From positions 124,001 through 188,000 of the forward strand of contig NZ_CP116034.1 of NCBI RefSeq assembly GCF_027945075.1: DNA of 64,000 bases, written 5' to 3'. The position numbers and the translations under genes were made by a program. Of the stretch, positions 49,401 to 56,314 are shown one piece after another (within the stretch, counting starts at the first letter, position 1; every line of letters starts with the position of its first letter). The notes below the pieces were generated by a model that ran no database searches, was not told where the DNA came from, and saw nothing but the letters and a program-made list of their open reading frames with translations. The stretch is from Chryseobacterium sp. CY350 (GTDB lineage Bacteria; Bacteroidota; Bacteroidia; Flavobacteriales; Weeksellaceae).

Positions 49401-49501
49401 TTCCTAGTGATAAGGTCGAAGAAATAAGATGTAAGATTGAACAAAATATTCAAGAACAATCAACTAAAATAGAGCTTCCCGAGATTCCACTTTATGAATA
49501 G
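46421..49501 (+). CDS. Caspase-like protease fused to Ski2-like helicase
   Basis: 1026 residues. Residues 1-235 are a peptidase C14 (caspase/metacaspase) domain: start GIFIGIDRF, catalytic His79 in SFSGHG and catalytic Cys125 in IIDCCFSGG, with RDAVALYSLF between as in metacaspases. Residues about 285-690 are a superfamily 2 helicase of the Ski2 type: Walker A VVSAPTSSGKTMIGELAA (near 315), DEAQ at motif II (near 415), SAV at motif III, and ATTTLAMGVNTPAEAVIISG and YKNIIGRAGRLGF at motifs V-VI. The last ~330 residues are helical, as in Hel308-type proteins. A protease triggered by nucleic-acid remodelling is a plausible abortive-infection design. I know no named system with this fusion. Confidence 0.85.
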   Translation: MKIHGIFIGIDRFQSPSINWLSCARRDAVALYSLFSDNLQGNFHLMFDENATKDSIEYQVKELSNCAEDDIVIFSFSGHGTNTHELVTYDTNINDIGSTTIALDTLAEWFKNIPARQLICIIDCCFSGGMGAKALEVNFASREFKSGEELIKQFSGSGRVILTASKATEPAWENGKLGHGLLTYHLLEALQGANEVRKDQKIGIYRLLEYVTSSVKNSAGELGVEQNPMLLGQITEEISFPVFKPGKLYKEAFPERNLSLVDASIESLLEFGFPSGIIEAWKSKIPSLNQLQVDAINDYGILTGNHLVVSAPTSSGKTMIGELAAIYGVLQRKRAVFLLPLKALVNDKLRHFDETYASFDIKTIKATGESVTDDIIPLMRGQYDICLMTYEKFAAIILANPYVLNQIGTVIVDEAQMIADKNRGLNLEFILTLLKLKRREGTEPQIIALSAVIGDLNGLERWLGGRLLLHTERPIPLNEGIIKLNGDFRYIESDTRNEGTTNLIRPSFRKGSSQDIIIPLVQKLVNEGKNVIVFRETKSEAQACAMYLANNLDLRPASDAIDSLPQNDPSVSTQKLIQTLNNGVAFHISDLDAEERSVIEDQFRSKESGLKVIVATTTLAMGVNTPAEAVIISGLTHPGNISYSVSEYKNIIGRAGRLGFADRGYSFLIATTSIAEHTYWQDFVLGNPEDMQSNFVSKKTDSRSLVLRVLAASKSKRGMSRSEIIGFLTESFGAYQEKIKYNTWDWSSRDIDDALNELTYHQLIEMDDESYFHTTAIGKIAGDSGIEVESIIRIISTLQQIPSELISDPVLLGITQLTIELQQVYMPINKKSIYKEPHTWSDAIQRQRIPSQLINAFSRYSKDNIETTSKSKKTMACLLWVTDMQLVEMEALLMQHSRDNSAAGAIRAIVSRVCDVLPIVAGITEILKPEIKLTERIPKLLLRLELGVPSSIIELAKVLGRTLNRGEYLELLKRKIMTTDQFNATDERILLEIFPSDKVEEIRCKIEQNIQEQSTKIELPEIPLYE

Positions 49502-49781
49502 TAAAATTATTCTCAATCAGTATAATAATGCTTGATTTTGTTTTAATTGCTTGTCTAGTCCTGAAAATAAATATAAATTAAGAATGTCATCTAGGTTTTA
49601 AGACACTGCTATGATAAAGAACAGGCTTCTTTTTAAATTGCTACAGTAATTAAAAATTGTCTTTTGTAAGAAAGGATTGTTCTAAACTCGGTTTTTACTT
49701 TGATACGGAATAGACTGATTTGTTTATCATTTCATATACTTAAAAATATTAATTTGTAAATCAAATAAATACATTAATTAT

Positions 49782-51272
49782 ATGAAGTCAGCCTATTTAT
49801 ACGTCCGTGTAAGTACGGACGAACAAAAAAGAAAAGGATACTCCTTACCTGAACAAGAGGATAGATTATTGAAGTATTGTAAATATAACGATATTGAAGT
49901 TAAAGGGATCTATCGAGTAGATTTTTCAGCAAAAAATTTTAATCGACCTGAGTGGAAAGAATTATTCTCCGAAGTTAAAAAGAAATCAGCAGGAGAGGAC
50001 AAAAACATCTTATTCATCAAATGGGACCGATTCAGTCGTAATATCGAATATGCTTACGAAATGATTGGAAAACTTCGAAAGTACAAAACAACAGCAATGG
50101 CTATTGATCAACCAATAGATTTCTCTGTGCCAGAAAGCACAGTTATGCTGGCTGTATATTTGGCTGTCCCCGAAGCAGAGAATACTCGGAGAGCTCAAAA
50201 TACTTCGAATGGTATTCGTCGAGCGAAACTGATGGGCAGATATCCTAATAAAGCACCAATAGGATATATAAATGTAACATTGATGGATGGTAAAAAAGCT
50301 ATCGTACCTAAAGAACCTGAAGCCGGGATTATAAAATGGGTTTTCAATCAAATTGTCCAAAGTGACCAAAAAATATCCGAGATTAGAAAAATAGCTAATG
50401 ATAAAGGATTGATTTGTTCAAGGTCACATTTTTTCAGGGTCATACGCAATCCAATTTATTGTGGACTTATTTCAATCAAACTTAATTCTAATGAAGAACA
50501 AATGATAAAAGGTTTACACGAACCTTTGATATCGGAATCATTATTTTATCAGGTTCAATCTTTAATTAGTACAAAAATAAAAACTACAGGTAGAAAAGAA
50601 GACTTAAGAGGAGTATTTTTTCTGAGAGGTTTCTTGATATGTCCTATTTGTAATCAAAAACTGACTGGATGTTTTGTACAAGGCAGATCAAAACAATATC
50701 CCTATTATTTTTGTCATCATGGCTGCGGGATAAGAATCAATGCTATTTTTCTTAATGATTGCTATCAAAATAGGCTTCAAGAATTAGTCCTATCAAATAG
50801 TTCAATTGAATTATTTAAGAATGTTTTAGAAGATCAGAATATAAAGACTCAGAAAGCAAGTTATTTATACTCTCAAAAATTAATAGAGAGAAAGATAAAA
50901 GAGGAGTGTTTGACTCTTTCTCGAGGTAGAAAATTATTTATTGCGGGAGTATTGAAGATTGACGATTATAATGAATTAAAAAAGGAAAATCAGGTCAACA
51001 TTAGAAATCTTAAGAAGGAGGCGCGTGATACTATTCTTAAATTAAGTGCTATTGATAGAAAGAATAAAATAGAGGATAAAGCATTAGTTGAAGTTTTTCA
51101 GAAATTTTCCGAGTTTGATACCCAGGATAAAAAATATCTTGTGAATCTTATTCCTCCGATTGATATTGATTATAAAACAGGAAATCTTTCTTTAGATTTA
51201 AATCCAGCATTTTCAAAAATATTATCAGCAAAAACTCATCAAAAAAACAATAAGAAAAATGAATTTCATTGA
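49782..51272 (+). CDS. Large serine recombinase
   Basis: 496 residues. The resolvase catalytic domain (about 1-145) has the nucleophile Ser11 in LYVRVSTDEQ and the FIKWDRFSRN motif. The recombinase domain follows (about 165-260), then a zinc ribbon CPICNQKL...FCHHGCGIRI near 285-325 and a coiled coil (about 345-430). Such enzymes integrate elements at defined sites without tRNA help. A small ORF overlaps its end, and a ~400 bp direct repeat begins within that ORF's last codons. Confidence 0.93.
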   Translation: MKSAYLYVRVSTDEQKRKGYSLPEQEDRLLKYCKYNDIEVKGIYRVDFSAKNFNRPEWKELFSEVKKKSAGEDKNILFIKWDRFSRNIEYAYEMIGKLRKYKTTAMAIDQPIDFSVPESTVMLAVYLAVPEAENTRRAQNTSNGIRRAKLMGRYPNKAPIGYINVTLMDGKKAIVPKEPEAGIIKWVFNQIVQSDQKISEIRKIANDKGLICSRSHFFRVIRNPIYCGLISIKLNSNEEQMIKGLHEPLISESLFYQVQSLISTKIKTTGRKEDLRGVFFLRGFLICPICNQKLTGCFVQGRSKQYPYYFCHHGCGIRINAIFLNDCYQNRLQELVLSNSSIELFKNVLEDQNIKTQKASYLYSQKLIERKIKEECLTLSRGRKLFIAGVLKIDDYNELKKENQVNIRNLKKEARDTILKLSAIDRKNKIEDKALVEVFQKFSEFDTQDKKYLVNLIPPIDIDYKTGNLSLDLNPAFSKILSAKTHQKNNKKNEFH

Positions 51273-51414
51273 TAGGAATGTTTCAGTAGAGCAAGCAATT
51301 ATTATTCTGGCCAAGAATGGAGTTCAGGTAAATGAGAAAGAAGCTAAAATTATATTAGAATTATTATATTTAGTATCAAAAAGTTATAATAAGCCAAACG
51401 AGAAAAAATACTAG
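51259..51414 (+). CDS. Small helical ORF overlapping the recombinase (51 aa)
   Basis: Starts MNFIDRNVSVEQAIIILAKNG and overlaps the recombinase end by 14 bases in another frame. The pattern VSVEQAIxILAKNGxQVxExEAKIIL is, to my recollection, shared with small proteins found downstream of such recombinases in other Bacteroidetes, so translational coupling to the recombinase is likely. Role unknown; a recombination directionality factor is a guess. Its stop region AAAAATACTAG is the first part of the direct repeat and occurs again at 53314. Confidence 0.65.
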   Translation: MNFIDRNVSVEQAIIILAKNGVQVNEKEAKIILELLYLVSKSYNKPNEKKY

Positions 51415-51800
51415 TACCTTAATGAGATTTCAAACCATACTTAAATGCCGATGAAATCTCTGATGTAGCATTTTTAGGCTGTATATTTTAGATAGGCTAA
51501 AGTTTTCAAGTGAAAAAATTCAAACCATAAAATGTCAAGCTGTAAAAGTTTGATAAATAATTTGTTATGTCTATAAAAAAAGAGACAACTATCAAATAGT
51601 TGTCTCATTAAGTGACTTAACAGGACTTTATTCAAACCATTTATTAGCAGATATAGATAATATTTTGAAAGTGCTAAATGATATATAAATCGTAATTTGA
51701 TATCTATAGAAATCAATTTGTATTTGAAATTTTTCAAATACATTGTGGAGCTAGGCTATCGATTTCGTACACTTATCTATTCTAAAAAAATGCTATTAAA
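51404..51800 (+). repeat. Long direct repeat, copy A (contains island repeat R3)
   Basis: From AAAAATACTAG to the A-rich tract near 51800 this matches 53314-53712 with scattered substitutions. Spacing between copies is 1,910 bases at both the left end and the middle, so the first ~210 bases align without gaps. It holds a hairpin (GAGACAACTAT / ATAGTTGTCTC, 51582-51606), repeat core R3 (from 51612, frame HLLADIDNILKVLNDI) and a TTTGAAA/TTTCAAA palindrome at 51721-51740. Confidence 0.9.
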
Positions 51801-51959
51801 AATAGATAGGTATATTAGAGTATATCGTTGGTTCATTTAAATATCTAAAAATGATTAAAAATAAGGAAGTACATTTTACAATATTATAATCAAAACAGTT
51901 ACTTTTATGTTATATTAGATTTGTAAACATTATGTCCTATTAAAAACAAACCTTACTAT

Positions 51960-53240
51960 ATGACAACAGCTACTGAGCAGTTCCGTGTTTTCATTGAAAC
52001 AGCTATTTCCCTTTATTTTCAGAGTGAAACTGTTTACAAATCACTTCGTGAAGTACCTTTAGAGATCAACGAATGGATAACAGCCTTAGGAAACGATCTA
52101 ACTTGGGAGGAAAAAGTGGTATTTATTTTAGCCATTATGCCTCACGAAGACCCCAATGGATTGGATTCCTTTCTCGTAATGAATAACAGTTTGAACCGTC
52201 CTTATACTGAATTTGGAGGATGGAAAGGGATTTCACATCAGGGGTTTCTCCCCACTGGCGAGACGGCTGCATTTTTGCTTGGCATTGACAATCCAAAAAG
52301 CCGAAATTCTGTTGTCCAAATGTTTCGTAAAGAACATTGGTTTTATCAAAACAATATACTTTCATTAGAAGGGCAGGGAGAAGCGGAACCTTTTTTAAGC
52401 GGTAAATTGTGCATTTCCGATGAATTCCTGAATAGGTTATACGGAATCAAAAAAGATGATCTTCCTGCTAAACGCTTAATCACACCGCTCCAATGGGAAG
52501 ATCTTGTTGTTCCATTTCCATTGTGGTCTGAGTTACAAATCATCTCACAGTGGATTGTCAACGAACACGATATTCGTCAGCGCTATGATTTGGACAGGTA
52601 CATTCCCAAAGGTTATCGCTGCTTTTTCTATGGTCCTCCCGGGACAGGAAAAACGCTTGCGGCATCATTACTGGGAAAGCAAAATGGAGTAAACGTTTAC
52701 AGGATCAATCTTTCGATGATGTTCTCCAAATACATTGGAGAAACTGAAAAAAATATTGCTAAAGTATTTGACAGCGCAAACTCTCAGAATTGGATTTTGT
52801 TTATTGATGAAGCCGACCCTTTTTTGGGAAAGCCTACACTGCCCCAATTGTACAATAACATCCACATTAATCGTGAAGTGGCCTACTTAAAACAAAGGAT
52901 CGAAGAATTTCCAGGTATTGTCATAATATCTGCCAACTTTAGAGAAAACCTTGACGGGGAATTTCTCCGGAAATTTCAGTCTGTTTTATATTTTCCGATA
53001 CCTGATCAGCTTTCCCGCCTGAAAATTTGGCATAAAATTTTGCCCAAAGAATGGCTTCAGTCAGAAACGGATGAACTTTTGCAAATTGCTTCACAATCAG
53101 AATTATCAGGAGGAAGTATTAGCAATGTGTTACGGTCTTGTGCCTTAGAAGTCTGGCGGTCAGAAAATCATTTGCTTACCGAAGAGATTTTGTCACTATC
53201 ATTAGAAAGGGAGCATAAAAGGTTGGGAAATTTAAACTAA
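51960..53240 (+). CDS. AAA+ ATPase of the contractile-injection-system (Afp15-like) type
   Basis: 426 residues. N-terminal ~200 residues are a helical domain; the AAA+ core follows with Walker A FYGPPGTGKTLAASLLGK (near 225), the VYRINLSMMFSKYIGETEKNIAKVFD segment, Walker B ILFIDEADPFLGK, and sensor region RKFQSVLYFPIPD. This pattern is that of ATPases found in eCIS gene clusters of Bacteroidetes, where it helps assemble or service the injection apparatus. No sheath, tube or baseplate genes are present. The gene is flanked by ~400 bp direct repeats, so it looks like a stand-alone cassette. Confidence 0.85.
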   Translation: MTTATEQFRVFIETAISLYFQSETVYKSLREVPLEINEWITALGNDLTWEEKVVFILAIMPHEDPNGLDSFLVMNNSLNRPYTEFGGWKGISHQGFLPTGETAAFLLGIDNPKSRNSVVQMFRKEHWFYQNNILSLEGQGEAEPFLSGKLCISDEFLNRLYGIKKDDLPAKRLITPLQWEDLVVPFPLWSELQIISQWIVNEHDIRQRYDLDRYIPKGYRCFFYGPPGTGKTLAASLLGKQNGVNVYRINLSMMFSKYIGETEKNIAKVFDSANSQNWILFIDEADPFLGKPTLPQLYNNIHINREVAYLKQRIEEFPGIVIISANFRENLDGEFLRKFQSVLYFPIPDQLSRLKIWHKILPKEWLQSETDELLQIASQSELSGGSISNVLRSCALEVWRSENHLLTEEILSLSLEREHKRLGNLN

Positions 53241-53313
53241 TGATGTATTTTTATATACCAAATTTTATATGGAAATTTTATCAATTATTATAAAATTAAA
53301 CTAGACCAATTAT

Positions 53314-53712
53314 AAAAATACTAGAACCTTAATGAGATTTCAAACCATACTTAAATGCCGATGAAATCTCTGATGTGGCACTTTTAGGCTGTATATTTTA
53401 GATAGTCTAAAGATTTCAACTGAAAAAATTCAAACCATAAAATATCGAGCTATAATAGTTTGATAAATAATTTGTTATGTCTATAAAAAAAGAGACAACT
53501 AATAAATAGTTGTCTCATTAAGTGACACGACAGGACTCTATTCAAACCATTTATTAGCGGATATAGACAATGTTTTGAAAGTATTAAACGATGTGGAGTA
53601 TAGAAATGAATTAGAAAATCTGTAATTTATTTGAAATTTTTCAAATAAATTAAGCAGTGACAAAATTGAGTTTGTACACGCCCTATATCTATTCAAAAAA
53701 AATTATTAAATT
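53314..53712 (+). repeat. Long direct repeat, copy B (contains island repeat R4)
   Basis: Counterpart of 51404-51800 with the same order: AAAAATACTAG, hairpin GAGACAACTA/TAGTTGTCTC (53492-53516), repeat core R4 (from 53522) and the TTTGAAA/TTTCAAA palindrome (53628-53647). In R4 the conserved frame continues past the usual stop: HLLADIDNVLKVLNDV then EYRNELENL and stop. Confidence 0.9.
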
Positions 53713-53922
53713 AGTATTATACATGAAATTATTACACACGTATTCGCTGAGACTTTAGAAACTAATCCGACATCATTATGCTTGCAACAACAATTTGCGG
53801 CAGTAGTTCCAGTTATTGTGGAAGATAAACATATCAGTGAGGTCAAAGTAGGGGAATTAGCCGGCTCAAGCACGAGCACTATTGGTTTTAATGATAAAAT
53901 CAAAGATTTGGCAGCAGAATAG
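53710..53922 (+). pseudogene. C-terminal remnant of an unknown gene
   Basis: An open frame without a start codon, directly after a stop and after repeat copy B, reads HEIITHVFAETLETNPTSLC and on to KIKDLAAE before a stop. Its codon use and lack of stops look protein-like over 65 codons, so it is probably the tail of a gene cut by the island's right end. I do not recognise the family. Confidence 0.45.
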
Positions 53923-54014
53923 GCTGTACCAAGACATAATTATATTGTTCCTTTTATCAATGGAGTAAGCCATAAAAAATTTTTGTTTTACACAGTTATT
54001 TTATGAACCACTTA

Positions 54015-54467
54015 CTAAAAGAAATCTTTTATTTTTAATACGGCATTTTGCTGATAATTTTCGGTAAGATTAAATATCTTACCCAATTTTTGAGAAGCGT
54101 TAATAAAGCTGATGAATGTGCAAAGTTCCGAAATCTCTTTTTCGGTAAAGAATTCTTTAAGCATTTTGAAATGTTCTTGAGAAATTGACTGATGATCTTT
54201 ACTGAATAGCTCAGCAAAACCGATTGCTGTTGATATTTTTAATTGAGAATTGTCAAATTCAGGTTTTCCTGCTTTGACCATACAATATTCGCATCCGTTT
54301 TCAAATGCCATCGCGCGTCTTACCTGCTCCAATAAATTTTTATCCAGATTCGTGGAATTCCAAAATATTTCTTCAAGCTGATTCCATGCAGAGCGTATTT
54401 TGTCGTTGTGGCCGATAAGTTTTTCAAAAGGGGTGTCTCCGTTATCGGAAAAATTGATGTTTGTCAT
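54015..54467 (-). CDS. Carboxymuconolactone decarboxylase/AhpD-like protein
   Basis: 150 residues, all helical. The redox motif is CEYCMVKAGKP (CxxC, about residues 57-60), with RRAMAFENG before it, as in AhpD and related peroxidase-associated proteins. Such proteins reduce or relay electrons in peroxide defence. It is divergent from an Lrp/AsnC-type regulator 110 bases away that may control it. No peroxiredoxin partner is next to it. Confidence 0.85.
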   Translation of the reverse strand: MTNINFSDNGDTPFEKLIGHNDKIRSAWNQLEEIFWNSTNLDKNLLEQVRRAMAFENGCEYCMVKAGKPEFDNSQLKISTAIGFAELFSKDHQSISQEHFKMLKEFFTEKEISELCTFISFINASQKLGKIFNLTENYQQNAVLKIKDFF

Positions 54468-54577
54468 CTTAAATTATTATATCGTAAAATTGATCTAAAT
54501 AAATCAAATCTAAAAGTGGAAATAATTGAAATAATGTATAATTTTGCCTAAATCAATTTTATAATGACAGTTTTACA

Positions 54578-55018
54578 ATGGAAATGAGTTTAGATCACTT
54601 TGATCGGCAGATTTTAAAAATTTTAAGCGATAATTCCCGACTGGCTTATGCCGAAATCGGTCGCAAGATATCTCTTTCGCAGTCTGCCACGAAGGAGAGA
54701 ATTCAAAATTTAATTGATGAAGGTATCATTAAAAAATTCAGTATAGATGTTGATTATCAAAAGCTGGGATTCGGTCTTCGCGTGATTATTAATCTGAAGT
54801 TCATCAATGATGATTTCAAAAGATTCATCAGCAATATCTCTAAATTTCCGGAAATAGTTCGTTGTCAAAGAATTACTGGAGAATATTGTATTACTGCAGA
54901 TTGTGTCTTGCGGGACAGTAGCCATCTGACTGATATGATCGACCGTCTGATCAATTATGGAATACCAAGCAGTGCGATTCAATTATCAGAAATTGAAACA
55001 GGAAATTTTTTCAGTTAA
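54578..55018 (+). CDS. Lrp/AsnC-family regulator
   Basis: 146 residues. The N-terminal helix-turn-helix is LDHFDRQILKILSDNSRLAYAEIGRKISLSQSATKERIQNLIDEGIIKKF (about 4-55); a C-terminal RAM ligand-binding domain follows (about 62-145). It usually binds an amino acid and controls a neighbouring gene, here most simply the divergent AhpD-like gene. Its stop overlaps the end of the thiamin operon's last gene by 8 bases on the other strand. Confidence 0.92.
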   Translation: MEMSLDHFDRQILKILSDNSRLAYAEIGRKISLSQSATKERIQNLIDEGIIKKFSIDVDYQKLGFGLRVIINLKFINDDFKRFISNISKFPEIVRCQRITGEYCITADCVLRDSSHLTDMIDRLINYGIPSSAIQLSEIETGNFFS

Positions 55019-55664
55019 AGATATTTGTGAGTTGAGATCTGTTTTCATTATTAAAGGCATTCATTATCAGATCGGCTTCATAAACAAACGTATTTTTCAT
55101 GATGTACGCTGCTGTTTTCATTCCGGCTGATTTTGCCGCAAGGATTCCAGAATAAGAATCTTCGATGGCAATACATAATTTGGGATCGACCTGAAGTTTG
55201 TTCGCTGTTAGTTCATAAACCGCTGGATCCGGTTTTCCTCTGGGCACTTCCTCTGCAGATGTCACAGCATTAAAGTAATGGGCAATTCCCAATTTATTTA
55301 GAACTACCGGAATTATTATGGACGGAGAATTAGTAGCCAGACCTATCTTAAATCCTAATCCATGTAAAGATTCTATGAATGTTTTAATGCCTTTCATCTC
55401 ACAATTTTCAGTTTTTATCAGTTCCATGACCCTGCGAACAACTTTTTCCTCTACAGCGTTAAGAGTGAGACCTAACCACGGAAATCTTTTATACCAAAAC
55501 CTAGTTACTTCTTTAGTTGTCATTGACTTAGTCAATGCCGTAAATTCGTCTAAAACATTTACACCAAGCGAACTGAAAACTTCAGATTCTGCCTGTTTCC
55601 AGAATTTTTCAGAATCGATCAGTACACCATCCATATCAAATATAACCGCTTTTACCTGATCCAT
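55011..55664 (-). CDS. HAD-IA phosphatase in the thiamin operon
   Basis: 217 residues from the ATG that overlaps the tenA stop as TAATG; a start three codons earlier (55673) is also open. The HAD motifs are VIFDMDGVLIDSE (nucleophile Asp), LATNSPS (motif II), GKPDPAVYELTANKL (Lys) and IEDSYSGILAAKSAGM (motif IV), with a helical cap between, as in beta-phosphoglucomutase-like phosphatases. Translational coupling to tenA under a TPP riboswitch suggests a thiamin-monophosphate phosphatase, which this salvage route needs; substrate not proven. Confidence 0.88.
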   Translation of the reverse strand: MDQVKAVIFDMDGVLIDSEKFWKQAESEVFSSLGVNVLDEFTALTKSMTTKEVTRFWYKRFPWLGLTLNAVEEKVVRRVMELIKTENCEMKGIKTFIESLHGLGFKIGLATNSPSIIIPVVLNKLGIAHYFNAVTSAEEVPRGKPDPAVYELTANKLQVDPKLCIAIEDSYSGILAAKSAGMKTAAYIMKNTFVYEADLIMNAFNNENRSQLTNIFN

Positions 55665-56314
55665 TAAGCCCATTTTTTAAGATCATATGCAGCTTCCCAG
55701 AAATGATATTCCATTCGTGAGGAGGTGATAAATACTTCTGTCATTTTTTCTCTGACAGCAGGAGTAGTTTCTGATGCAACCTCATCACAGAGATTGATCG
55801 CCTGTTCTACGGCGTCTGCAAATTCTTCACCACCGTACGTATCAATCCACCTTTGATAGGGATTTTTTTCAGATTGAAGATGATTGTAAATATGGTCTCC
55901 CACTTTTTTATAGATCCAAAAGCAGGGCAGAACCGCAGCCATTGCAATCTCTACAGAATCCAGTGCAGCTGTGCTCTTAAGAAAGTGAATATAATGATGA
56001 CACGCAGGCTGTATTTCTCCTTTTTCAGTTAAGCCGAAGTCTTTAAAATAAGATTCGTGCAGTATATTTTCTACTACTATGGCCGTTTCTGCATATTTAA
56101 GATACTTTAATGTTTGACTGATGTCGTTTGCTCTCGCTGCAATCAATGCCAGCGCTCTTCCAAAATGTTCGAGATACAAAGAGTCCTGAGCCATATAGAA
56201 CTGAAATTTTTCTTTAGGCAAAGTACCATTCGCTAATTCAACGACAAAAGGCATTTCTAGGATAGATTGATATCGATCTTCGATTTGTTTCCAGGTTAAT
56301 TCAGACCAGGTCAT
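55664..56314 (-). CDS. tenA: Aminopyrimidine aminohydrolase / thiaminase II
   Basis: 216 residues, the TenA fold. Conserved Cys in LCDEVASE and the Glu/Tyr-bearing helices (YMAQDSLYLEHFGRALALIA, AVLPCFWIYKKVGDHI) are present. It hydrolyses aminopyrimidine from broken-down thiamin to HMP for salvage. Start overlaps the thiD stop by 4 bases (ATGA), so it is translated with it. Confidence 0.93.
   Translation of the reverse strand: MTWSELTWKQIEDRYQSILEMPFVVELANGTLPKEKFQFYMAQDSLYLEHFGRALALIAARANDISQTLKYLKYAETAIVVENILHESYFKDFGLTEKGEIQPACHHYIHFLKSTAALDSVEIAMAAVLPCFWIYKKVGDHIYNHLQSEKNPYQRWIDTYGGEEFADAVEQAINLCDEVASETTPAVREKMTEVFITSSRMEYHFWEAAYDLKKWA

Noticed and set aside
51474..51743. Minus-strand 89-codon frame in direct repeat copy A
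   Set aside because: It is interrupted in copy B, so it is not conserved between the two copies.
30316..53712. R1-R4 as a CRISPR array
   Set aside because: The four copies are spread over 23 kb with genes between them, are longer than CRISPR repeats and differ by codon wobble; there are no cas genes.
53706..53903. Minus-strand 65-codon frame opposite the gene tail
   Set aside because: The plus-strand frame ending at 53922 has the more natural protein-like sequence.
53700..54014. Second copy of the tRNA-Ser 3' end as right attachment site
   Set aside because: No match to the T-arm and acceptor sequence was found here by reading; it needs a proper search beyond the window.
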